A stretch of 64,000 nucleotides of DNA from the NCBI RefSeq assembly GCF_030719035.1, contig NZ_CP132203.1:4296501-4360500 (forward strand), given 5' to 3'. The stretch is from Hahella sp. HNIBRBA332 (GTDB lineage Bacteria; Pseudomonadota; Gammaproteobacteria; Pseudomonadales; Oleiphilaceae). The notes beneath the pieces are model-generated. The model was given only the letters and a program-made list of their open reading frames with translations, did not search any database and had not been told where the DNA came from. Below, one piece after another: positions 23,785 to 31,460 of the stretch; position 1 is the stretch's first letter, and every line of letters begins with the position of its first letter. Both the position numbers and the translations under genes were made by a program.

Positions 23785-24546
23785 TTGGTAATTCCAAATG
23801 AGCGACGTGTAATCAGGGGCCGCATCGACCCAGCCCGAGCCGCCATATCTCCCGGTCGTCCCCGTCGAGCGCTGGCGCTGGCATTTGTCCTGGCGACTCC
23901 GACAGTCGCGGCGCAAACGCTTCATTTCCTGGCCTTAAGCGATAATGACGCTCCTGTGGCGGACGCGGTCATCAGCCTGCCAGCAGAGCAAACGCCATCC
24001 CCCGCCCCGACTTATGCAGGCTCCCCGGCCATCATGGACCAAGTGAAGAAGCAGTTTCGCCCAAAGATTCTCACCGTAGCGGCGGGCGCTCAAGTTGCGT
24101 TTCCCAACAGCGATAACGTGCGCCATCACGTCTATTCATTCTCTCCCGCCAAGGTATTTGAACTGAAGCTCTACAGCGGCCAGCCGGAAGCGCCTTTGCT
24201 TTTCCAGCAGCCCGGCGTCGTGGTGCTGGGTTGCAACATCCACGACAGCATGCTGGGCTACATCTACGTCGCGGAGACGCCCTACTTCTCCCTGACCGAT
24301 GCATCCGGCAAAGCGACGTTGACCTTTCCAGACGCCATACCGGCGCCGAAAGACATTTTGGTCTGGAGCCCAGAGCTTTCCATTGATTCTCAAACCATAG
24401 TGCGACTGTCTTTATCTGAACTCCCCACCAGCGCCGCGGGTCGCGACGCTTTCGTTATCCGACTGAACATGCAGGGAAATAGCGTGGAACGCACGCAGGG
24501 CAAGTCCGGCTTCGGCGGCAAATTCCGCAAGCAACTGCATGAATAG
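23785..24546 (+). CDS. cupredoxin-like periplasmic protein (methylamine-utilisation-like)
   Basis: About 253 residues. An exported plastocyanin-like beta-sandwich with likely type-1 copper ligands: His in FPNSDNVRHHVYSF, Cys and His in LGCNIHDSMLGY, with Met in the same loop. It is usually annotated as methylamine utilisation protein, but no methylamine dehydrogenase genes are here. The frame has no ATG near its start. TTG at 23785 has GAGGA seven bases upstream and precedes a signal-like stretch (RRALALAFVLATPTVAAQ); TTG at 23749 is the other option. Its stop overlaps the next start by eight bases, so it is first in a four-gene unit. A role as copper- or redox-linked sensor or carrier is inferred. 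Confidence 0.8.
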   Translation: MVIPNERRVIRGRIDPARAAISPGRPRRALALAFVLATPTVAAQTLHFLALSDNDAPVADAVISLPAEQTPSPAPTYAGSPAIMDQVKKQFRPKILTVAAGAQVAFPNSDNVRHHVYSFSPAKVFELKLYSGQPEAPLLFQQPGVVVLGCNIHDSMLGYIYVAETPYFSLTDASGKATLTFPDAIPAPKDILVWSPELSIDSQTIVRLSLSELPTSAAGRDAFVIRLNMQGNSVERTQGKSGFGGKFRKQLHE

Positions 24547-26890
24547 TCTGCGCAACCAAATACTCCTGCTCTCCGTCAGCTTAGTCTGCGTGGCGTCTCT
24601 CACTATCCTGGGCGCTTACTGGATCTCCATTGGTCACTACACCACCGACCGTATCAACCAGGATTTCAGCGGCGCCGCCAAGGTTTTTGGACAACTTCTT
24701 GAATCCCGGAAAGTGCAGTTGACCACTACCGCTGAGGTGCTCACGTCGGATTTTGGCTTTAAGCAAGCCGTGGCGACCCGGGACACGCAAACCATCCAAA
24801 GCGTGCTCAATAATCACAGCGAACGCATCAGCGCCGACCTGATGCTGCTACTTGATCTGAGCGGAACCTTGCAAGCGTCCACTCAGGATTCGCCATCCCC
24901 CATCGCCAAATTCGCTCACCAGGATCTGTTGCAACAAGCCTTGACCCACAGCGGCGCAGCGGCCTTTGTCGCCTATCAGGGCGAGCTGTACCAGATGATC
25001 ATCCTGCCGGTATACGCGCCGGCGCCGATAGGATTCGCCGCCATCGGCTTCCGCCTGGACAGCGAACTGGCGGAGGAGTTGAGGCAGATCACCAACGTGC
25101 ATATTTCCTTTGCATGGCGCGATCAAGGCGCCGCCAAAGTGGTGTCCACCCTGCCCCGCAGCCAACTGGATGAAGCACTGCACGCTCCGGAAACCATCCC
25201 AGACACATTGCTATCCCTGATCCAGCAAAAGCAAACGTTCAGCAGTAAGCGCCGCCCGCTGTCGGGGATGGGCGACAACGCTATCGAAGCCGTGCTGACC
25301 GTTCCCCTGCACAACGCCTTCGCAGAATTCGCCATACTGCGCGACCGCATCCTGCTGATATCCGCGTTGACGTTCCTGCTCTCCATCGCCGGCAGCATGG
25401 TGTTGTCCCACAACCTGACCAAGCCGCTTGGCCGCATGGTGAAAATCGCCAGCGACCTGTCTCGCGGCCAATACCGCAGCCTCACCCCCATTTCCATCGC
25501 CACCAGCGAAATCAAAACTCTGTTTCAGGCCTTCATCAAGATGGGCTCGGATATTGAAGAGCGGGAATACAAAATTACCTATCAGGCCACCCATGACGGC
25601 CTCACCGGCTTATTCAACCGCAATAAAGTGATCGCAGAAGTCGAAGACGCCCTCAGACGGCACAATGCCCCGTTTCTGATTATCAGCCTGAACATCAACG
25701 GCTTTAAAAACATCAACGACACCTTTGGCCCCAAAGTCGGCGACGACTGCCTGCGCGCAGTAGGACAAAGACTGGTCGAGTTCATTCCCAAGAACCCTAT
25801 CTGCGCGCGCCTGGGCGCCGATGAGTTTCTGTGTCTGGTGGATGTCTTCGGCAATGAGAACGCCCGCTCTATCTGCGACAAGTTGCTGACCCATTTATCC
25901 CGCCCCTTCAAGGTGGATGACTTACGTCTGACCCTGTCATTCAGCATCGGGGTGGCCCAATACCCCGAGCATGCGGCGGCGGCCGAGGAGCTGCTGCGTC
26001 GCGCCAGCATCGCTCTGGACAAAGCCCGCAGCGAGCGTTGCGCCCTGCGCTTTTATGAGTCCGGAGAAGACGAAGCGCACCTGCGCAGACTGCAACTGCT
26101 GCAAGATCTGAAGCTCGCCATTGCGGAGGACGACGGCCAGCTTTGCATGTATTACCAGCCCAAGATGCACCTTGCCTCCGGCCGGGTCGACAAATGCGAA
26201 GCGTTGATTCGCTGGAGTCACCCCGAGCAAGGCTTTATTCCTCCGGATATCTTTGTGGAACTCGCGGAGCAAGCCGGACTCATCGCGCCACTCACCGACT
26301 GGGTGACGCGCACTGTCATCAATCAGGTCGCAGAGTGGCGCGACCAGGGCATCGACTTGCAAGCGGCGATCAACCTGTCAGCTCAGGATCTGGAGCGCGA
26401 TGAATTACTCGACAACGTACTGAACCAGCTGGAGGCGTTGAAGTTGCCCACTCGCGCCATTTCCTTTGAACTGACCGAAAGAGACATGATGAGCGACGCC
26501 GACCACGCCATCGCCCTTATGCAACGTTTCCGTCAACGTGGATTCACCCTGTCCGTAGACGACTATGGCATTGGCTATTCTTCGCTTTCCAAACTGAAGC
26601 AAATGCCGGTGTCAGAGATCAAAATTGATAAAAGCTTCGTAATACCACTGGAACAATCCGCCAGTGACAAAATTATTGTCCGCTCCACTATCGAACTGGG
26701 ACATAGCTTCAATCTCAAGGTCATTGCGGAAGGCGTTGAATCTCAACGCAGCATGGATCTGTTGGCGGAAATGGGGTGCGACTATATTCAAGGTTACTTT
26801 CTATCCAAACCCATGCCTGCAAAGGAACTGGCTCCATGGCTACGACAACGCGCGCAGCAACTTCCCTCTCAAGCTTTCGGCAAGGTCTAA
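24539..26890 (+). CDS. membrane c-di-GMP protein with degenerate GGDEF and intact EAL
   Basis: 783 residues. N-terminal transmembrane helix, a periplasmic sensor domain of about 240 residues (CACHE-like by size), a second helix (ILLISALTFLLSIAGSMVL), HAMP, GGDEF, EAL. The GGDEF loop reads LGADEF (near 425), so cyclase activity is doubtful and no RxxD inhibitory site is visible. The EAL domain keeps CEALIRW (near 553), NLSAQDL, FELTERD, DDYGIGYSS, IKIDKSFV and AEGVE, so phosphodiesterase activity is likely. It is embedded between a cupredoxin gene (8-base overlap) and a DUF3034 gene (55-base overlap), so its periplasmic input may be those proteins. Confidence 0.94.
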   Translation: MNSLRNQILLLSVSLVCVASLTILGAYWISIGHYTTDRINQDFSGAAKVFGQLLESRKVQLTTTAEVLTSDFGFKQAVATRDTQTIQSVLNNHSERISADLMLLLDLSGTLQASTQDSPSPIAKFAHQDLLQQALTHSGAAAFVAYQGELYQMIILPVYAPAPIGFAAIGFRLDSELAEELRQITNVHISFAWRDQGAAKVVSTLPRSQLDEALHAPETIPDTLLSLIQQKQTFSSKRRPLSGMGDNAIEAVLTVPLHNAFAEFAILRDRILLISALTFLLSIAGSMVLSHNLTKPLGRMVKIASDLSRGQYRSLTPISIATSEIKTLFQAFIKMGSDIEEREYKITYQATHDGLTGLFNRNKVIAEVEDALRRHNAPFLIISLNINGFKNINDTFGPKVGDDCLRAVGQRLVEFIPKNPICARLGADEFLCLVDVFGNENARSICDKLLTHLSRPFKVDDLRLTLSFSIGVAQYPEHAAAAEELLRRASIALDKARSERCALRFYESGEDEAHLRRLQLLQDLKLAIAEDDGQLCMYYQPKMHLASGRVDKCEALIRWSHPEQGFIPPDIFVELAEQAGLIAPLTDWVTRTVINQVAEWRDQGIDLQAAINLSAQDLERDELLDNVLNQLEALKLPTRAISFELTERDMMSDADHAIALMQRFRQRGFTLSVDDYGIGYSSLSKLKQMPVSEIKIDKSFVIPLEQSASDKIIVRSTIELGHSFNLKVIAEGVESQRSMDLLAEMGCDYIQGYFLSKPMPAKELAPWLRQRAQQLPSQAFGKV

Positions 26891-27771
26891 GTCGTATTTG
26901 TCACCGTTTATTTTTCTCGACTGGCGCACTCATCCGGATCTGCACGTTAATCATCACCGCGGCTGTAACCCTTCCCGACGCCTACGCAGGTGAAGGGAAA
27001 ATACTGGCGGCGCCGGGCGTGACGCAGATAGAAGGCAGCGCAGGCGGCGGCCTGACGCCCTGGGCGGTGCTGGCGGGCTACGCCTCCCGGGACGACATCG
27101 CCGGCAGCGTCTTCAGCTCCCGCGTCGGCGTTGACGACTATCGCCTGGATGTGTGGGGCGGCGCGCTGAACTTCTATGACCGGGTTGAGATCAGCGTCGC
27201 GCATCAGAAGTTTGACCTGAAGCAGGCTGGCGCGGAGATTCGCCAGGACATTTATGGCGCCAAAGTGCGCCTTTACGGCGATCTCATATTCAGCGATTGG
27301 CCCCAGGTAAGCACAGGCGTTCAATATAAGCGCCTGCAGGACACGGCGATCGCCAAGGCGGTCGGCGCAGCGGATGCGGAACATGGAACGGACGTCTATC
27401 TAGCCGCCAGCAAGCTGCATCTTGGCGCTGTCGGCGGATACAACCTGCTGTGGAACCTCAGCGTAAGGGCCACCAAAGCCAATCAACTCGGCCTGCTCGG
27501 GTTTGGCGGCGATAAACGCGACCGCTACAGCCCCCAGGTGGAAGCCGCCGTCGCCGTCTTGCTTAACGCCCATCTCGCAGTCGGGGTGGAGTACCGCCAA
27601 AAGCCCGACAACCTGGGATTCGCTGAAGAGGAAGACTGGAGAGATGTTTTTATCGCATATTTCCCCAATAAACACCTGAACCTCACTCTGGCCTGGGTGG
27701 ATTTGGGCGACATCGCCGGCCAGGACAGCCAGCGTGGGGCTTATTTATCCCTGACCGGCTATCTATGGTGA
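26836..27771 (+). CDS. DUF3034-family outer-membrane-like protein
   Basis: About 311 residues. A signal-like hydrophobic stretch (ALIRICTLIITAAVTLPDAYA) is followed by amphipathic beta segments with alternating hydrophobic residues, ending LSLTGYLW, as in outer-membrane barrels. The family pattern GVTQIEGSAGGGLTPWAVLAGY is visible near the mature N-terminus. The function of DUF3034 proteins is unknown. AAGGA lies nine bases before the ATG at 26836, inside the 3' end of the GGDEF-EAL gene. It overlaps neither function nor frame with that gene but must be cotranscribed. It may be a pore or receptor of this small system. Confidence 0.82.
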   Translation: MATTTRAATSLSSFRQGLSRICHRLFFSTGALIRICTLIITAAVTLPDAYAGEGKILAAPGVTQIEGSAGGGLTPWAVLAGYASRDDIAGSVFSSRVGVDDYRLDVWGGALNFYDRVEISVAHQKFDLKQAGAEIRQDIYGAKVRLYGDLIFSDWPQVSTGVQYKRLQDTAIAKAVGAADAEHGTDVYLAASKLHLGAVGGYNLLWNLSVRATKANQLGLLGFGGDKRDRYSPQVEAAVAVLLNAHLAVGVEYRQKPDNLGFAEEEDWRDVFIAYFPNKHLNLTLAWVDLGDIAGQDSQRGAYLSLTGYLW

Positions 27772-27806
27772 GCCTCCCATTGACTCTCAGCGTGCGGAGA
27801 ACACAG

Positions 27807-28277
27807 ATGACGCGAACCAACTCTCAAGCAAGTTCATTACTCCGCGTTGCGACGACAACCATCGCCATCGCCCTCACCACTGCGACGTTACACCTGACCG
27901 GCTGCGCAAGCGTCAGTCAGGATGCCTCGTTATATCGCGCGCTGGGCGGTGAGCAAGGAATCGCCCGTCTGGTGGACCGATTCATGGAGGAAATCAGCTA
28001 CTCAGAAGAAATTGCGCCCTTCTTCGTGGATACAGACCCAGACCGCTTCAGAGAAAAGCTGTCTGAGCAACTCTGCAATATCAGCGGAGGTCCCTGCGAA
28101 TATACCGGCGACAGCATGCGCGACAGCCACGCCGGGATATCGATTTCCGAAGCGGATTTCAACAGGACCGTCGACTTGCTGATCAACGCCATGAACAAGG
28201 AAGGCGTGCCCTATCCCACGCAAAACCGGTTGCTCAAGCGCCTCGCGCCAATGAGGAAGGACATTATTTATCTGTGA
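27807..28277 (+). CDS. lipoprotein truncated hemoglobin (group 1)
   Basis: 156 residues. A signal peptide with lipobox LTGC (Cys33) is unusual for a globin and places it in the periplasm or outer membrane. The trHb1 fold is recognisable: SLYRALGGEQGIARLVDRF at the start of helices A-B, PFFVDTD in the CD-E region, and the proximal His108 in DSHAGISISEADFNRTV. It should bind heme and so O2 or NO. GGAG lies upstream of the ATG at 27807. Last gene of the cupredoxin / c-di-GMP / DUF3034 unit. A heme-based signal or NO-scavenging role is an inference. Confidence 0.88.
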   Translation: MTRTNSQASSLLRVATTTIAIALTTATLHLTGCASVSQDASLYRALGGEQGIARLVDRFMEEISYSEEIAPFFVDTDPDRFREKLSEQLCNISGGPCEYTGDSMRDSHAGISISEADFNRTVDLLINAMNKEGVPYPTQNRLLKRLAPMRKDIIYL

Positions 28278-28353
28278 CAGGGACGTCTGCAAAATTGCTG
28301 TAACCGGCGCGCAATTGCGCTAAAATCCGGCCAGTTTTTTACGGAGACCGATT

Positions 28354-28836
28354 ATGGCGATTAGCAAAAATAAAGTGGTCCAGTTCCACTACATCCTGAA
28401 AGATCAAGAAGGCAAAGAACTGGAAAACACCTATGAAGACGAAGTCATTACCTACCTGCACGGCCATGACAATGTGCTGCAAGGGTTAGAGGAAGCACTG
28501 GAGGGCAAAGACGCCGGCGACAAATTCGAAATCACTCTGCCCCCGGAAAAAGCCTTCGGTTTACGCCAGGAAGACAGCATTAAGCGCATTTCCAAAAAGT
28601 ATCTGAAGCATGCGGGCCGTTTTCAGGTCGGCGACGCTATCCCGGTTAAATCCGAGCAAGGCGTGCAAGTGGTCACGGTCATGAAAATTGGCCACTCCAT
28701 GGTCGATGTCGACATCAACCACCCTTACGCAGGCCAAACGCTGACTTTCGCTCTGGAAGTCGTCAGTCTGCGTGATGCGGCGAAAGAAGAAATTGATCAC
28801 GGCCACGTACATGGCCCCGGCGGACATCACCACTAA
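28354..28836 (+). CDS. slyD: SlyD-type FKBP peptidyl-prolyl isomerase
   Basis: 160 residues, cytoplasmic. FKBP domain with an inserted IF chaperone domain: N-terminal KNKVVQFHYILKDQEGKELE, YLHGHDNVLQGLEEALEGKDAGD, then the insert and DINHPYAGQTLTFALEV. The short C-terminal His-rich tail (HGHVHGPGGHHH) binds nickel or other metals, as in SlyD. It catalyses prolyl isomerisation and aids folding and metal delivery. GGAG is seven bases before the ATG. It stands alone after the globin gene. Confidence 0.94.
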   Translation: MAISKNKVVQFHYILKDQEGKELENTYEDEVITYLHGHDNVLQGLEEALEGKDAGDKFEITLPPEKAFGLRQEDSIKRISKKYLKHAGRFQVGDAIPVKSEQGVQVVTVMKIGHSMVDVDINHPYAGQTLTFALEVVSLRDAAKEEIDHGHVHGPGGHHH

Positions 28837-28851
28837 GCCGCCCGTCACCTG

Positions 28852-28902
28852 CCAGCGCTCCAGGTTCAACACTCACACGAAAGTCAACCCATGGAGCGCT
28901 GG
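28852..28902. terminator. 11-bp inverted repeat between convergent slyD and T2SS-F genes
   Basis: Perfect arms CCAGCGCTCCA (28852-28862) and TGGAGCGCTGG (28892-28902) with a 29-base spacer whose ends (GGTT/AACC) can also pair. It lies exactly between two convergent stops. No T-run follows, so it is either a bidirectional terminator or a binding site. Confidence 0.4.
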
Positions 28903-28919
28903 ACAGTTTCAACGTCGTT

Positions 28920-29873
28920 TCAGCCGACGCTAAACGCCATCACCAGCCAAACCACCGCCAGCGGCGCCAGCAACAACAGCGGCAACGCCTTCGACGCATA
29001 TCGCAACTGCTCATCAAATGACTGACGCACCACCTCGATGATGCCTGGATCCCATAGACGAGCCGGTTTGCCCTTGCTTTGCTCCGGGTGCGCAGTAATT
29101 CGCGTTTCGCTCAATACGCCGCTTTCCAGAAAGGCCTTCGACAGATTCATGCCTTTCCCCACGGACGCCGCCACGAGATGATAACGCTGACGCAACCAGT
29201 CCACCGGCTCCGACTTGGCGCATACGCCGAGCGTACGCGGCAGATCCATTCCCGCCTGCACGCACAGCCCCAAATTCAGCAGATACTGATACACACTGCG
29301 CGCCACCACCAGTGAACGGATTTGCGGCAAGCGTGAAGCCTGATTCCAAAAGCGGGAATCCGGCGCTACCCAGTTACCCAATAGCGTGGGGGCCAAACGT
29401 ACTCCGACGCCGATGCCAACGACCATCAGCGCCGCGCCTGAGCCAAGAGACATCCACGACGCCTGTGCGCCAAAGCCGAAAAAGTACATCAAGTAAGCCA
29501 GGGTGAAACAGGCCAACAACCAGGAACCCGCCACCCAGGCGGATAACTGACGGGATGAGCGCCCAATCAACACATAGTAGTCACAAAGACGGGCGAAGAC
29601 TTCCGCAATACGCAAGGTAGCAAGACCAAACTGAATAAAACGCACTTCCCAGGGCAGGAACACCCCACTCTCACGGATAAGTTCCAGCAGGGGCTTATCC
29701 GCCTTTTTCCTGACGCTCTCCGCCAGTTGGTTCAATTTGGCCGCGTAGCAGCGGGGCGAAATGTCTGCGGCGGAGTCGAACACCCCGGGAAATTTCTCAC
29801 CGTTCAGCAAAGCCTGTCCCAGGTTTGCAAACAGCACAGCCCGATTGGCGGGTAATAATTCTGAATATGACAT
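28920..29873 (-). CDS. orphan type II secretion F-domain membrane protein
   Basis: About 317 residues. One T2SS-F (GspF/PilC) domain pair is suggested by the central membrane helices (WLLACFTLAYLMYFFGF, GAALMVVGIGVGV) and a C-terminal helix (ALPLLLLAPLAVVWLVMAFSV), with the second helical bundle at VYQYLLNLGLCVQAGMDLPRTLGVC. In T2SS and pili this is the polytopic platform protein. No pilin, ATPase or secretin gene is adjacent. The ATG at 29873 has no clear ribosome site, but the frame upstream of it runs through an intrinsic terminator. Confidence 0.82.
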   Translation of the reverse strand: MSYSELLPANRAVLFANLGQALLNGEKFPGVFDSAADISPRCYAAKLNQLAESVRKKADKPLLELIRESGVFLPWEVRFIQFGLATLRIAEVFARLCDYYVLIGRSSRQLSAWVAGSWLLACFTLAYLMYFFGFGAQASWMSLGSGAALMVVGIGVGVRLAPTLLGNWVAPDSRFWNQASRLPQIRSLVVARSVYQYLLNLGLCVQAGMDLPRTLGVCAKSEPVDWLRQRYHLVAASVGKGMNLSKAFLESGVLSETRITAHPEQSKGKPARLWDPGIIEVVRQSFDEQLRYASKALPLLLLAPLAVVWLVMAFSVG

Positions 29874-29931
29874 TGAATGAGTATAGAAAAGGATTCTGCA
29901 TGGAAATGCAGTTGAGTATAGAGTCGAGAAA

Positions 29932-29961
29932 GAAAAAAGGCACTGAAAAGCGCCTTTTTTC
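29932..29961. terminator. intrinsic terminator after maoP
   Basis: Arms GAAAAAAGGC and GCCTTTTTTC with a ten-base loop. The T-run follows the stem when read on the minus strand, just past the maoP stop, and the symmetry would also work in reverse. It separates maoP from the T2SS-F gene. Confidence 0.75.
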
Positions 29962-29972
29962 AAGAGTGAGCG

Positions 29973-30314
29973 TCAATCGGTTTCGACGTCGGTAAAGTCG
30001 CCGCCCTCTGACATGGCGAACGCCATGCCGGTGGTGTAGGACACGCGTTTGGTGCTGATATGCTTGAGATACTTAATCCACACCTTTTCAAGGTCCGTAC
30101 CAGGCGCCCTTTCACCTCTCAACACTGTCAGAAGCTGTTCTTCCGCCGGTGTCGCAGGTTTGCGATTGCCGTTTGTGAGCTCTTGCAATGCATACCCGGA
30201 ACGCTCCAGCATGTCCGCCTCTTTCTTGGAAAAGAAACCTGACCGGCTGAATCCTCTGGGAAAGTGCTTCGTATCGTAAAACACTTTACTGCTTGCAAAA
30301 TCTTTTTGGTTCAT
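29973..30314 (-). CDS. maoP: MaoP-like DUF413 protein
   Basis: 113 residues, small and basic. The DUF413/YifE signature is clear: FYDTKHFPRGFSRSGFF near the start, then FSKKEADMLERSGYALQEL, and EKVWIKYLKHIS. In E. coli MaoP together with the nearby maoS site organises the Ori macrodomain. Known there to be restricted to gammaproteobacteria with Dam/SeqA sets. GGAAGGGG lies before the ATG. It stands alone with its own terminator and a long upstream gap. Confidence 0.9.
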   Translation of the reverse strand: MNQKDFASSKVFYDTKHFPRGFSRSGFFSKKEADMLERSGYALQELTNGNRKPATPAEEQLLTVLRGERAPGTDLEKVWIKYLKHISTKRVSYTTGMAFAMSEGGDFTDVETD

Positions 30315-30679
30315 AAATCAACCCCTTCCGCAAGAAGCATAAAACCAAAACCCGGATACTAAGCTAAACCGCTTGTTTCCCGGCGATTACTGTAAGGATA
30401 GTCCATATTGTTGGGCGCGATTATCTGCAAACAATGCGCTGAGTACAACCAAAAATTGCTCTTATAGGAAAAAAGTCTTGATTTTTTATTTTCTTTCTGT
30501 AATCAGACGCCGAAAAGCGCCTAAATAACTGGGCTGAGAGGAAATTTCGGAGTTGGTTAAAATTCAGAAATAATCAGAAACAAATCATCGTTAGAGCCAA
30601 ATGCGCTAACTTTGCAACGAATGGATATATGAGCGAATAGAGAGTAAGAATAGATACCGGATAGGTAAGGTGTTCAGCC
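30315..30679. other. 365-base AT-rich gap between maoP and the SUF regulator
   Basis: No credible ORF. It should contain the maoP promoter and the 3' end of the regulator transcript. In E. coli the maoS site lies just upstream of maoP; an equivalent could be here, but I cannot identify a motif by eye. Confidence 0.4.
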
Positions 30680-31162
30680 TTAGGAGGCCAGCTCGCTCAA
30701 CATAACGAGATCGACGGCGTCGTCGTCCGTACGCACTTTGCTGATGACATCGGCCTTGCTTAGACGGCGGGACATATCCCGCAGCGTGAGCCGCTCAAAA
30801 ATCTCATTGACTGTCTGATTGATAACCGACCAGTTGCTATGCACTGTACACGCGTGCATGACATCGCAAACGCGCTCTTCAGCACAACAGTCAGTCAGCG
30901 CCACGCCGCCTTCCACCGCTCGGAGAATGCGCGCAATACTGATATTATAGGCCGCGTCGGAAAGGCAATAGCCGCCTTTGACGCCGCGCTCGGAGTGAAC
31001 GACGCCGCCATCCACCAGCAATTTCATGATTTTGCGTACGGTGGGAATGGGCAACTTGGTCTGATCGGCGACCTGCTCCAGTTTGACCAGATCTTTACCT
31101 GGCTCATCCAGACAAGAGGCGATCAACAGCCCATAATCGGCAAGTCTAGCTAAGCGCAACAT
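30680..31162 (-). CDS. Rrf2-family SUF-operon regulator
   Basis: 160 residues. Winged helix at the N-terminus: LARLADYGLLIASCL, KLPIPTVRKIMKLLVDGGVV, then SERGVKGGYCLS. Four Cys at 92, 93, 99 and 105 (DCCAEERVC...HAC) are placed where IscR-type proteins bind an Fe-S cluster. It matches the SUF-system FeS assembly regulator subgroup of Rrf2, and it is divergent from sufB. It probably represses suf when cluster-loaded. AGGAC lies seven bases before the ATG. Confidence 0.92.
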   Translation of the reverse strand: MLRLARLADYGLLIASCLDEPGKDLVKLEQVADQTKLPIPTVRKIMKLLVDGGVVHSERGVKGGYCLSDAAYNISIARILRAVEGGVALTDCCAEERVCDVMHACTVHSNWSVINQTVNEIFERLTLRDMSRRLSKADVISKVRTDDDAVDLVMLSELAS

Positions 31163-31460
31163 AGTTGAAGTCCTGTATCAGCTTCATAAACGCATGGCTC
31201 GGATTCGCCAAACGAACCCGCCGCGTAAGGAATACACGCCTTTTCGATTCTAACTGCATTCCCGATTGATTACCAATTTAGTATTGATTTGAAATGGGCT
31301 TTTCAGTACCCTAGCATTCAAGTCAAGAATAAGAAAACTCTGATTTGTCAGCGCTCTTAGCCAAGGTGAAAAGGCTAAAAAAATTCAGGCGCGGACGACT
31401 CGGAGCTTTCTTTTATATGCGCGCTGTTAAAATACTCTTTTCGATCATCGAGGCCCTCTC
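31163..31460. promoter_or_regulatory. divergent promoter region regulator / sufB
   Basis: About 300 bases, AT-rich around 31250-31330, with a weak CAAT-TTAGT-ATTG dyad near 31271-31285. It must hold the suf promoter and the regulator's operator. A -10-like TAAAAT is near 31428. I cannot match a known IscR site. Confidence 0.4.
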
